Of a stretch of 64,000 nt of DNA, positions 22,907 through 34,602 are shown piece after piece. A program made the position numbers and the translations under genes. Numbering within the stretch: the first letter of the stretch is position 1; each line of letters opens with the position of its first letter. Under the pieces are notes generated by a model. That model worked only from the letters and a program-made list of their open reading frames with translations, had not been told where the DNA came from and did not search any database. The stretch spans positions 26,733,001 to 26,797,000 of the forward strand of contig NC_083390.1 of the NCBI RefSeq assembly GCF_031755915.1, written 5' to 3'. The stretch comes from Ziziphus jujuba. Taxonomy: Eukaryota > Streptophyta > Magnoliopsida > Rosales > Rhamnaceae.

Positions 22907-25900
22907 ATGGCCTCACAATCCTTTGCAACCCCAACACCACCTAAGTTTGAACGCCAAAACTATTCCATTTGGAGTATAAAAATGAAAGCCTACCTTCAAG
23001 CCTTTGGTTTATGGGAAGTCATAGAAGAAGGTTATGTAGTGGAAGAGTTGAGAGCTAATGCAACCCAAGCACAAACATGAGGCCGAAGTTGCCAAGGGGT
23101 TTAAGGCCCTCATTGCCTTGCACTCCTCCGTGAGTGATTCCATTTTTACAAGGATAATGTCATGCACAAGTGCTAGAGAGGTTTGGATAAAGCTTCAAGA
23201 GGAGTTCCATGGAAATACTAGAACTCGGCAAATGCAAGTTTTAAACCTAAGAAGAGAGTTTGAGACCTTGAAGATGAAGGAGAATGAGCTTGTCAAGGAT
23301 TTCACGGAAAGGATGCTCAAAGTGGTAAATCAAATTCGGGTCCTTGGTGAGCAATTAACCGATCAAAGGGTAGTAGAGAAAGTATTGGTGAGCTTACCCG
23401 AAAGGTTTGAAGCTAAGATTTCCTCCCTTGAAGAATCTAGAAATCTTAGTGAAATAACCTTGAGTGAATTCATCAATGCTCTTCAAGCAACCGAACAAAG
23501 GAAAGCCATTAGAAAGGAGGAGAACATAGAGAGTGCATTCTATGGTGGCCACGGCAACAAAAAGAAGAATAAAGGAAGGAAGAACAACAACACCAACCAA
23601 ACCGGTTTTACAACCAACAACAACACAAACAACAACAAAAGTGGATGGAATCAACAACAACAACAACAAAGCCATCAAAACCGAGGAGGGCATCCACCTT
23701 GCCCTCATTGTAAGAAGCTTGGACATCCACCATCCAAGTGTTTTTGGAGGCCAGATGCATCTTGTGAAAGATGTGGAGGAAAAGGCCACATTGCCAAAGT
23801 ATGCAAGCAAAGGAGACAACAAGCCAATGTGGTTAATGAAGAAGCCGAGAACCTATTTGTGGCCACATGCCTTAAAGCCACAAGTAGTGGTCTCGGTTGG
23901 CTTGTGGATAGTGGTTGCTCACACCACATGAGTTTCCAAAAGGATGGCTTTATGGAGCTTGATCGAAACTACAAAACCAAAGTGAAGATTGGTGATGGCC
24001 GGTTCATGAAAGTAGAAGGCAAAGGAGATGTGTGCTTGAACACCAAGGAAGGTACCAAAATTATAAAAGATGTGCTATATGTTCCTAGTTTGTGTGAAAA
24101 CTTGCTTAGTGTAGCACAATTGGTAGAAAGAGCCTTTGCTTTAAATTTTGCAAAAGATGGATGTATCATATATGATGCTTGTGGTAATGAGCTGTTTAAG
24201 GTACCATTGAAGGACAAAAGCTATAGATTGGACCTAGATAAGAATGAACAAGCCTTAAAAACCAATGTGGAGTCCATTTCTCAACTTTGGCATAAAAGGC
24301 TTGGGCATTCTAGCTATGGTGCCATGAAAAACACCAATGCCATTGTGAAGGACATGCCAAAGATTGAGGAGATGAAAAGCCTATGTGATGTATGCCAACT
24401 AGGGAAATCCACACGGCTTCCATTCCCTAAAGCCGGTTCATGGAGAGCTAAGGAGAAGCTTTAGCTAGTCCATTCGGATGTGTGTGGACCGATGAGTTTG
24501 TCATCAATTGGAGGATGTAATTACTTCCTAACCTTCATTGATGACTACTCAAGGATGTGTTGGGTATATTTTCTAACAACCAAGTCACAAGTGCTCGAGA
24601 AGTGCATGGAATTCAAGAAGATGGTGGAAACCCAAAGCAATGCAAAGATGAAGCGCTTGATAACCGACAATGGTGGAGAATATACAAGCTTGGCTATGGA
24701 GGATTTTTGCAAAGAAAATGGAATGGTACATCAATTCACAACACCATACACACCACAACAAAATGGTGTTTGTGAGAGGAAAAATAGGACCTTGATGGAG
24801 ATGGCAAGGTGCATGATACATGAGAAGAACATGCCAAAGAAGTTTTGGGCCGAAGCCATATACACCGCTAGCTACATCCAAAACCGAACATACACCAAAG
24901 CCAATGAGTCCAAGACACCCTATGAGATATGGTATGGAGAAAAACCATCTTTGGACAACATAAAAATCTTTGGAAGTGTTTGTTTTCTTCATGTTCATCC
25001 ACACATGATAGACAAGCTTGACAAAAGGGCAAATGTGGGCATCTTGGTCGGCTTTAGTGAGGTTACCAAAGGTTTTAGGGTTTTCAACTTGGAAACCAAG
25101 AAACTTGTGGTAACAAGGGATGTGAGGATTGATGAAGATGTTGTTTGGGATTGGACAAAAGAGGAGCTTCTTGTCCATGAAGATAATGCTCGGTTGGATG
25201 ATGAAGAAGAAGAAACCAATGACAATGACAATGAAGAAAATGAAGATGATGAGGAGGATGCACTTGAGACCATTGGAGCCGAATTGGAGATTGGAGATGG
25301 TGTTAGAGGAGGAAGGCCATTGTCCGAACTATATGAAAGGTGCAATGTTGCCTTGAGTGATCCTACCAATGCTCAAGAAGCTATGCAAAAGAAATAGTGG
25401 ATGGAGGCCATGCAAACCGAAATGGATATGATAGAAAAGAATGAAACATGGTCTTTGGTTTCTAAACCTAAAAACAAGAAACCAATTGGTGTAAAGTGGA
25501 TCTTTAAGACCAAGTTCAACCTGGATGGAACAATATGCGAGCACAAGGTAAGGCTTGTAGCAAAAGGCTATGCACAACAAGCGGGTGTAGATTATGGAGA
25601 GACGTTTGCACCGGTTGCAAGAATGGAGACCATAAGGCTCATCCTATCCATCTCGGCCTCAATGTCATGGAAGGTGTACCACCTTGATGTAAAGTCGGCT
25701 TTCTTGAATGGTGTGATTCAAGAGGAGGTTTATGTCAAGCAACCCGAGGGCTTCATTGTTCAAGGACATGAGGACAAAGTCTACCATCTACACAAGGCAC
25801 TTTATGGGTTAAAGCAAGCACCTAGGGCTTGGTATGGCAAGATTGATGGTTACTTAATCTACCAAGCCTTTAGGAGGAGTCCAAATGAGCCAACACTATA

Positions 25901-26853
25901 CATAAGGAATGAAGTAGGCATGATTGTTATCTCACTCTATGTGGATGATTTGTTGGTCACGGGTGAAAATGAAAAGAATGTGGAAGTTTTGAAAAATGAA
26001 CTTGAAAAGGAGTTTGACATGTCAAGCCTTGGTGAAATGAATTACTTCCTTGGAGTGGAAGTGATGTAATGCTCTAGGGGTATTTTCATATCTCAAGAGA
26101 AATACATCAAAGATCTTTTGAAAAAGTTCAACCTTAATGAATGCAAGCCAATGTCAACACCAATGAGCCAAGTAGACAAATACAAGAAGGAGGATGGCAC
26201 ACCAAAGGTAAACCTGACCCTATATAGAAGCATGATAGGAAGTTGCTCTATGTATGTTCATCAAGACCGGATATTATGCATGCCACATGTGTTTTGTCTC
26301 TAGATATATGCAAGCACCATCCCAAAACCATTTTGTAGGTGCCAAAAGAATTCTTAGATACTTAAAAGGAACACAAGACTTTGGAGTTTGGTATGATAGG
26401 CAAGATGTGATGAGATTAATGGCCTACTCGAATAGTGATTGGGCTGGATACTTGGATGATATGAAGAGCACTTCGGGGTATCTTTTCTCACTTGGTAGTG
26501 GACCATTCTCATGGAATACAAAGAAGCAAGCAACAACTGCTTAAAGCACAGCCAAAGCCGAGTACATTGCTTGCTCTTCATGTGCAAATCAATGCATTTG
26601 GCTTAGGAAATTATTGGAGGACGTTGGTTATCCTCAAGAGGGTTCAACCATCATCAAATGTGACAACACTTTAGCCATATCAATAGCCAAGAACCCCGTT
26701 CAACATGGAAGGACAAAACACATACCGGTGAAGTATCACTTTTTGAGGGAGTTTGAAGAAAATGGAGAAGTAAGCTCGGGATATATCAAGACCGAAGATA
26801 ACCTTGCAGATTTCTTCACCAAGCCACTTCCAAAAGCAACATTTGAGACCTAA
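22907..26853 (+). pseudogene. Ty1/copia gag-pol polyprotein, broken
   Basis: Start at ATG 22907 (MASQSFATPTPPKFERQNYS). Gag (about 22940-23500); two CCHC-like knuckles CPHCKKLGHPPSKC and CERCGGKGHIAKVC (about 23700-23812); protease LVDSGCSHHM (about 23900); integrase H..H/C..C (HKRLGHSSY, CDVCQLGK about 24290-24405) and core ITDNGGEY, TPQQNGVCERKNRT (about 24660-24790); RT LDVKSAFLNG and YVDDLLVTG (about 25685-25965); RNase H TKHIPVKYHFLRE (about 26715). Damage: frameshift near 23075, in-frame TAG 24462-24464, TAG 25395-25397, TAA 26067-26069, frameshift near 26260, TAA 26542-26544. Several stops fit CAG/CAA to TAG/TAA. Confidence 0.93.
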
Positions 26854-26886
26854 AGGAAGCTTCTAAATATTTCAAGCAAGAACACC

Positions 26887-26895
26887 AAGGAGGAG
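26887..26895 (+). promoter_or_regulatory. Polypurine tract of the copia element
   Basis: AAGGAGGAG abutting the 3' LTR. Confidence 0.85.
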
Positions 26896-27882
26896 TGTTG
26901 AAATGTGGTGATCTTGCCACAATGTGGAAGGTAGTTCGGTTACACTTGCACTCTTTGTTTTGCAACATCAAAAACCAAGCATTATTTATGTTTATACATT
27001 TTATTCTATCTTGTAATGTTTAAGAACAATATCCTTTTTGTAATGCCCTAAGCTCATTATCTAGCTTAAGGCCTTTTTTGTCTGATTGCTGGAATTGTAT
27101 TTCCAGCAACATAAGTCCACTTCCTTGGATTTCGTTTGAATTAGGTTTGGGATTTGGACCTGAATTTTGGATATGATAAACTATATATGTAGAGGAAGCA
27201 GCAACAAAAAGAATGGCCCAATTTGGAGCTGGGAAGGCTGAGTTAAGCCCAAAACAATCTGACCCATGTGCAGTTTTGTTGCCCAGAAAACTGGGCAAAA
27301 CTGCCTCGTGTTTGATTACTTTTGAATAGGTAAATGGACTTTGTTTTATCTGGTTTTTGGCTAGAATATAGTTGAATATTCAAAAAGGGTTCCCTCCAAT
27401 TTTCAAGTCAAATGGAGCTGCTTTTCAAATTCAAATGCCCTAGACAAGCTGGACTGCCCATTAAAGAAGGTTTCTTGCATGCCCAGCACATTGATTAGAG
27501 TTAGTTGAGGTAGTTTGGCTTGGTTGGTTAATTTTAATGCTTTTGTATTTATTGCTCAATATGGCAGCATGCCTTATTGTCTTTTTGATTTATTTAAAAT
27601 TGTAATGAAAAATGTTGAGAAAGAAAATATTCAAAAAAACAGATTTTGAAAAACAACATTTTTGGCTCTCTCTCTCTCAACTACGACATTTGTTTTCTTC
27701 TTCTTCCCAAAAGGTAACAACCTTCTTAAGAACCCTAAGCCTCCATTAAAACCAAAAACAAAACCTTAACAAACCCAAAAACAAAATCAAGAACCAAGAA
27801 CCAACAACAATCATTCTTGACTAACACCTTGAATGATTGTGCTCTAGGGTACAACAACATAAGCCTACACCAAATTCCATCA
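26896..27882 (+). repeat. 3' LTR of the copia element
   Basis: Begins TGTTGAAATGTGG, ends AATTCCATCA; pairs with 21705-22701. Confidence 0.92.
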
Positions 27883-28700
27883 ATAGAAACCAGCAAAAAC
27901 AGCTTCAAAGCCTAACAACATAGTGGTTTGCACACGAGGGGAAGAAAGGCCGAAATTTGCTCTATTCTTTGCTGGCTTTACTGTATTTTACTATATTAGC
28001 CTTTTCTCATATTTCTAAGCAAGGGCAACGTGAGGAACTTCATAATAAGCTTATTTGGCATTCCAAAAAGACTATTGAACCTGATTTGGAGTCCAATTAA
28101 GTCAATGAAGGGTCATTATCCACCTAGCCAAAAATTACCATATTTAGTTTCCTAATTTGTTTTTACTTGTTGTTTTAGGAAACTATCTTTAATTTTGGAT
28201 TTGTATGTATTTACTCATTGAACAAATAATTTTAGGAAAGTTTTTATTTTATTATTTTGTTTGTAAATTAGTTAATTCCTAATTGAAAATAAGGGAATTA
28301 ATTAATTAGATTAGGAAAAGGAAAGATTCGGTCAAGCTAGAACTCTTCATTGTGTGGCCGTTTTTTCCTAAGGTTTTTAGGGTTTATTTTGTTTCTTTCA
28401 AAGCCTATTTAAAGGCTTATTTTCAATAAGAATATAACTTTGATTTGATTGAGAAAATACTTGTGAGATTAATTATCTCTTTGTTCTTTGAGAACACCTA
28501 AAATATCATTAGAGAATTGGTTGTTTTAGCTTGACTTATCAATAGGTTTTCCATCCCCTATTGTGGCGTCTACATTATACCAAGGTTTCTAACCACAGGT
28601 TGGTTAGGGGTTGAGGTCAATTCCATTAGAACTTGAACTTAATTAAGATCCGGGCTAATATAATACGGGTTTAGGAGCAGGTTGTCCTAGGTTCATATCA
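27883..28700 (+). repeat. 3' LTR of Element 2, right part
   Basis: Resumes at ATAGAAACCAGC exactly where 21704 broke off (compare 495-1329 of Element 1) and ends GGTTCATATCA. Confidence 0.9.
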
Positions 28701-29412
28701 TGTCCGCATCACATGGAAAGGACTTGAACGTTTGTCTCCTTCGCCCGTTTAATGAAACGATGTGTTTGCACCCATTTTTGAAGAAAACAAAACAAAACAA
28801 AGCACGTCTATTTTTGTGTTTTACTGAAACGCTACATTGGCACCCATAATGAAGGGAAAAAAAAAAAAAAAACAAATTGTCTCTCTCTCGTTCCATAAGA
28901 ATTCTGATTATGACTAGGTTTTCTAGCTTCCCTTTCTACTTTTTTTCCTTTTTACCTATACTGTGTCTCACTCGGTTATTCTCTTTCTTCTCCAGCAATT
29001 CAAGTTTGTTGTTTATTCTATTAGAAAAGCTAGCCAAAGCTTTTTGAATTTACATTTTTTAAGAAAAGAAAATGGTTTTTTTTTTTAAATAAATTTCAAT
29101 TCTTTCAATATATATAAGCAGCATTTACACAGTTAAGAGGGAGATTGCCAGCATTTACACAGCAGAGAAAAAAGGAACCTGGGGCTGGTTTTTTTTTTTT
29201 TGGGAAAATGGGTGAGCTGGGTAGCAGAGAAAGAAGGAACATGGAGCTTTTTTTTTTTTTTCCCCCTCGAAAATGAGTGTCAACGCACCATCTCAGTAAA
29301 ACATAGAAATGGATGTGTTTTTTTTTTTTCCCCCAAAATGGGTGCAAACACATCGTTTCATTAAAGGGGTGAAGGAGACGGATGTTCAAGTCCTTTCCAT
29401 ATGGTGCGGACA
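28701..29412. repeat. Long inverted repeat, probably a truncated foldback/MITE-like DNA element
   Basis: The outer 78 bases (TGTCCGCATCACATGG...) recur in reverse complement at 29335-29412 with about seven mismatches. A second, weaker pair lies inside (TTTTACTGAAACGC near 28820 against the reverse of 29267-29310). Between are T-rich runs and two diverged copies of a segment with AGCAGAGAAA (about 29160 and 29226). No coding frame is credible. The left arm abuts the LTR end of Element 2 and is probably cut there, so real ends and TSD cannot be given. Confidence 0.65.
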
Positions 29413-30367
29413 GGTTCTTTTCATAGCACTTCTGACACTGGCACTCCATAATTTTAACATATTTTCTTTTCTTTCTTTTCTTAACATATTTTCTTGGACA
29501 CTAGTCAACATGCCGCACATGCATGCACTCCACTACTCCATGGCAATCCATAATTTTAACATATTTTCTTGGGCACTACTCAATACACCTCACGTGCATG
29601 CAATCCTCTGCTCCTTTGCCAAAACTTTTAACATAACTTTTCAATTTTAACATGCAATCCTTATACAAAGTAATTAAATTATTTTACCATACAACCGTCA
29701 TCTCACAAAGTATTGTATCTAATTTTAGATATGAAAACAAAAAAAATTATCAAAAAAAGAAATATATCTTCTGTATTTTTTTTTATCATTGATTCTTTGT
29801 TAAGAAATACATGTTGATCATTTTTTATTCTTTTTAAATAACAAAGATGGATAATTTATAGTTGCTGAACTTATGTATGTATATAATTGACATTTTAATA
29901 AAAAATATTATTCTAGTATATTTTTGTTCACAGTATATAGAATCTTTGTTTAAAAATAATATAAGATGCCATGATATGCATATTATCATCGTCTTTTGTG
30001 TCAACTTTATTGTATGTTGAGGCTGCTTAGCTAATGCAGTGATAATTACTATGTATGTATGTATGTGTGCTTGTTGTCTTACAGTTTATGAAATAACAAC
30101 TTTATGTTACGTTTATGATATACTATAGTCTTTGAAATAAAATATTATTAAATTGTATTATACTTTGGTCTGCAAATACTTAAAGAGCTATTTCTTATTA
30201 TGTATGTAACCAGGGGTGGAACCTTACAGACCAAGATCTTTTTTCTCAAAAAAAATTACAATAAAAAATTGTAAAATAATACACTTTATCATAACGAAAA
30301 ATAAAAATAAAAACTATATATTTTAAATTTAACAAAACCATATAAAAAATCCATGTAATAAATATAA
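29413..30367. other. AT-rich intergenic DNA with a short duplication
   Basis: No gene. A segment with TAACATATTTTCTTGG, CAT..GCATGCA occurs twice (about 29484-29545 and 29555-29615). Short TATG repeats lie near 30051. Confidence 0.6.
29965..30150 (+). repeat. Copy of the 3'-flanking sequence of the 48-kb JIP-like gene remnant
   Basis: TGCCATGATATGCATATTATCATCG onward runs parallel to 48064-48232 (ATGATATCCACATTATCATGG..., TTGTATGTTGAGGCTGC in both, then TTACAGTTTATGA). The two are separated by 18 kb of insertions. No matching coding part was found upstream of this copy. Confidence 0.7.
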
Positions 30368-31515
30368 TGATGTGATTCCACCCGATCCCGCTCAACCGAT
30401 AACCCGCAGGGGTGCTGACCCGACACGGATAAAGACCGAGCCAATCACAAGAGCTCAAATTAAGAGATTTAAGGACAACCTAGGAGCATTTATACAGAGG
30501 GTAATCAATTCTCAATAGAGCTTGTCCATACTAAAAGATACAAAGCCTATTCTAACCATCCAAGTGGTGGAAGCCGATACGGACCCGGATAGTGATTTTG
30601 GTGCAAATATGGACACCGAACAGCATGAAATGGTTCCAACTCTTTATGGATTCAATACATATGTTTAAGAGGATATGGAATCAAGTCAATCCAGCTTCAA
30701 AGGCATTCAAAAAGTGGTTGTACGGACAGCTTCAGATTTGGAATGTTTTTACTGTATTTTGTGCTGGCTTTACTGTATTTTGCTGAGTTGGCTTTTTCTC
30801 TTTCTTCCATGCGAGGAAAACGTGTGGGACTTCATGGTCAGCTTATTTGGCATCCTAAAAAGCATATTGAAGATGATTTAGAGCTCAAACTGGTCAAAGA
30901 TTGGTCAAAGTCAACTTAGTGAAAAAGCTAGTATTTTAGTTTCCTAATTTGATTTTGACTTTTTGTTTTAGGAAATTAGTCTTTTATTTTGATTTTTATT
31001 TATTTATTTTCTGGAAAAATAAGTTTAGGAAAGTTATTATTTTAGTATTTCAATTGTAAATTAATTAATTCCTAATTCAAAATAAAGGAATTAATTAATC
31101 TAAATTAGTTTAGGAAACTAGGAAAAATTAGGCACATTCCTTTTCTCTACTTTCTTTTTCTCCACACTTTGAGTCCGGTTTTGAACTAATTTTTTTTACG
31201 GTTTTTGCTTTGTAATCTTAGCCTATTTAAGGCTTATTTTCAATGAGAAATCAAGCTTGAATTTTATACAGAAAATTAATTGTGAGAGTGAATTCTTTTT
31301 GTTCTCTTTGAACACCTAAAACACCATTAGTGAATGAGTGTTTTAGTTTGACTTATCAATAGGACATCCATCAACTGTTGTGGCGTCTTCATTATATACC
31401 AAGGTTTCTAATCATAGGTTGGTTAGGGATCAAGGTGACCATTAGAACTTGAACATAATTAGTTCCGGGCTAATATAATACGGGTTTAGGAGCGGATCGT
31501 CCTAGGTTCGTATCA
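30368..31515 (+). repeat. 5' LTR of Element 3
   Basis: 1148 bases, TGATGTGATTCCACCC ... TTCGTATCA. Confidence 0.92.
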
Positions 31516-31517
31516 TT

Positions 31518-31529
31518 TGGTATCAGAGC
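31518..31529 (+). promoter_or_regulatory. Primer binding site of Element 3
   Basis: TGGTATCAGAGC, two bases after the LTR. Confidence 0.9.
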
Positions 31530-32628
31530 AAAAATTTTGTTCAGGTTTGATCTATCTTTATTTGCTTTTTTTTTTTGTGTCATTCTACAATTTTAGCATT
31601 AGGTTAAGGTTGCATCCATCCCATACACATTCTGCATCTTAAAAAAAATAAAAAATAATTCATTCCTAGTTGAATTAGGATTTCCTAGTTTTACCGTATT
31701 TTTGTTTCCTAGTTTGTTGGTTGTCTTTCATTATTGTTCTTGTTAATTTTGGTTTTTGTTGATTTGTCTTTGTGGTTTTAGTATTCAATATTTTCATTCA
31801 TATATTCAAAACAAAAAAAAAGGAAAATTCAAACAAATATATTAAAAAAAAAAACTGCACTTTTGTTTTTGTTGGAGGCCACGGGTTTGGTGGACTTTTA
31901 GTGTGGAATTGCAATTTTTAGTGTTGATTCTTGCTACTGCAGTTGTTTTATGATCTGTGAGTGAAAAAATAAAAAAATAATAAAAAAAAAGAAGAACAAG
32001 CCAAATAAAAAATAAATAAAAATTTTTCGGTTTGTTGGAGTTTGATTTGTTTGCTGGAAATTTGTTGGAGCTGCTGGTTTGTTGATTATTTATTCAATAT
32101 TCGAGTTTCTGGAGAATTATTTTTGCTGCTGGATATTTGAAATTTTGGGTGCTTAAATTATTTGGATTAAAATTAGTTAAAGGATTTGATACAAAACTTG
32201 AATTACAAGAACAACAACCAACACTTTTCTATATTTTTCTTCTCTTTGATTCTTGTTAGTATTTGAATTTCTTTTTCCAGGATTTTGTTCTTGAACTCAT
32301 AAGCTATTACCATCTGGTCCAGTTCTTCAAAATTCCAAAGTTTTCTCAGTAATTTGCTTTATTTCACCTAGAAAAGCCGAAAACTAGGTTTTGTTGAATT
32401 CCTTCTGTATTGCCTTTTTTTTTTTTTTTTTTTTGCTACTGTTTTGTTGAAAGTTTAATTAAAACATACTTGTGATCTAATTGCTGTTTTTTGGTTGTTT
32501 TAATTAGAACTTTAAGATAATTCATTGAGATGAAAAAGGCAAGAGAGTGTGAGCACAAAAGAGGGTTAAAAGCCGAAACTAGTGTGCAAACACGAGTGTC
32601 AAGTTCTTAATTGAGTGAAACATGTGGG
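31530..32628 (+). other. Untranslated leader of Element 3
   Basis: Homologous to 1344-2495; A-runs near 31800-31990 and a T-run near 32415. It is interrupted just before gag by the composite element, whose target duplication is GTGGG (32624-32628) / GTGAG (39822-39826). Confidence 0.75.
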
Positions 32629-33460
32629 TGATACGAACCTAGGACGACCTGCTCCTAAACCCGTATTATATTAGCCCGGATCTTAATTAAGTTCAAGTTC
32701 TAATGGAATTGACCTCAACCCCTAACCAACCTGTGGTTAGAAACCTTGGTATAATGTAGACGCCACAATAGGGGATGGAAGACCTATTGATAAGTCAAGC
32801 TAAAACAACCAATTCTCTAATGGTGTTTTAGGTGTTCTCAAAGAACAAATAGATAATTAATCTCACAAATATTTTCTTAATCAAATCAAAGTTGTATTCA
32901 TATTGAAAAATAAGCCTTTAAATAGGCTACAAAGCCACGAAATAAAACCCTAGAACATAAAGAAAACCGGCCACCACACATAAAGAAACCTAGTTGGCCG
33001 AAACTATACCTCCTTTCCTAATCTAAGTTTGATTAATTAATTCCTTTATATTAAATTATCAATTAGTTAATTTACAATGGAAAGAATAAAATAAAAACCT
33101 TCCTAAAGTTATTTTTCCCGAAAATAAATAAATAAAAGCCAAAAAGTAATGGTAATTTTCTAAAACAAAAAGTAAAAACAAATTATGAAACTAAAAATGC
33201 TAGCCTTTTTTATCAAGTTGACTTTGATCAATCTTTGACCTCTTTGAACTCCAAATCAGCTTCTAGATGCTTTGTAGGATGCCAAATAAGCTGAATATGG
33301 AGGCCCACACGTTGCCCATGCTTGGAAAAATAAGAAAAGGCTAATACAGTAAAATACAGTAAAGTCAGCAAGCAATACAGCAAATTCGGCCAAATTGTTG
33401 ATACTGTCCGTACAAGCCCTTTTTTATTGCATTTGAGGCTGCTTTAACTTGATTCCATGA
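32629..33460 (-). repeat. Truncated LTR of the composite element
   Basis: 832 bases starting TGATACGAACCTAGG; homology to the neighbouring LTR ends at GATTCCATGA, so about 300 bases of the U3 side are missing. Confidence 0.88.
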
Positions 33461-33465
33461 CCAAA

Positions 33466-34602
33466 TGATATGAACCTAGGACGACCTACTCCTAAACCCG
33501 TATTATATTAGCCTGGATCTTAATTAAGTTCAAGTTCTAATGGAATTGACCTCAACCCCTAACCAACCTGTGGTTAGAAACCTTGGTATAATGTAGACGC
33601 CACAATAGGGGATGGAAAACCTATTGATAAGTCAAGCTAAAACAACTATTTCTCTAATGGTGTTTTAGATGTTCTCAAAGAACAAAGAGATAATTAATCT
33701 CACAAGTATTTTCTCAATCAAATCAAAGTTGTATTCATATTGAAAAATAAGCCTTTAAATAGGCTTGAAAAAGGCAACTTAAAAACCCTAGAACATAAAG
33801 AAAACCGGCCACCACACATTAAGAAACCTAGTTGGCCGAAACTATACTTCCTTTCCTAATCTAAGTTTGATTAATTAATTTCTTTATATTAAATTAGGAA
33901 TTAATTAATTTACAATGGAAAGAATAAAATAAAAACCTTCCTAAAGTTATTTGTCCATAAAATAAATAAATAAAATCCAAAAAGTAATGGTAGTTTCCTA
34001 AAACAAAAAGTAAAAACAAATTAGGAAACTAAAAATGCTAGCCTTTTTTATCAAGTTGACTTTGATCAATCTTTGACCTCTTTGAGCTCCAAATAAGCTT
34101 CTAGATGCTTTTTAGGATGCCAAAGAAGCTGAATATGAAGGCCCACACGTTGCCCATGCTTGGAAAAATAAGAAAAGGCTAATACAGTAAAATACAGTAA
34201 AGCCAGCAAGCAGTACAACAAATTCAGCCAAATTGTTGATGCTGTCCGTACAAGCCCTTTTTGATTGCTTTTGAGGCTGCTTTAACTTGATTCCATGACC
34301 TCTTAGGCATATGTATTGAACCCATAAAGCATTGGAACCATTTCATGCTTCCCGGACTCCGAAAATGTACCAAAACTGTCACCCGGGTCCATATCGGCTT
34401 CCACCACTTGGATGCTTAGAATAGGCTTTGTATCTTCAAGTATGGACAAGCTTTGTTGAGATTGATTACCCCCTGTATAAATACTCCCAGGTTGTCCTTA
34501 AATCTCTTAATTTGAGCTTTTGTGATTGGACTAGTCTTCATCCGTGTCGAGTCAGCACCCCAGCGGGTTCTCGGCGGAGCGGGCTCGGGCGGAATCACGT
34601 CA
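33466..34602 (-). repeat. 3' LTR of the composite element
   Basis: 1137 bases; right end AATCACGTCA next to the polypurine tract, left end TGATATGAACC. Confidence 0.9.

Larger units (their letters stand above)
21705..27882 (+). mobile_element. Complete Ty1/copia element nested in the 3' LTR of Element 2
   Basis: 6178 bp with LTRs of 997 and 987 bases (TGTTGA...CCATCA), PBS directly after the 5' LTR, PPT before the 3' LTR, and target duplication ACAGA (21700-21704) / ATAGA (27883-27887), one base diverged; other LTR copies have ATAGA here, so the left copy mutated. Domain order protease, integrase, RT, RNase H is Ty1/copia. It is younger than the LTR it sits in. Confidence 0.93.
15113..28700 (+). 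mobile_element. Element 2: recombinant Ty3/gypsy element, with two nested insertions
   Basis: Its 5' LTR is subtype B (TGATGTGATTCCGCC), its 3' LTR subtype A (TGATGCGAATCCGCC). Internally, a subtype B gag-protease-scrambled module is joined near 20800 to the end of a subtype A integrase. Flanking pentamers differ (GGATC at 15108-15112, TGTCC at 28701-28705), and the left flank is plastid DNA while the right is not. These facts fit a hybrid formed by recombination between two elements with loss of what lay between. A reverse solo LTR (15934-17066) sits in the 5' LTR and a copia element (21705-27882) in the 3' LTR. Confidence 0.85.

Noticed and set aside
24585..25178. A 197-residue minus-strand gene
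   Set aside because: It is the shadow of the copia integrase and RT region on plus, which has clear motifs.
28692..29423. A 9-bp Mutator-like target duplication (TTCATATCA / TTCTTTTCA) around the inverted repeat
   Set aside because: Two mismatches, two extra bases on the right, and the left copy is the conserved end of an LTR; likely coincidence.
29105..29449. A lysine- and proline-rich protein on minus
   Set aside because: Translation of the poly-T runs and arm of the inverted repeat; low complexity without a family.
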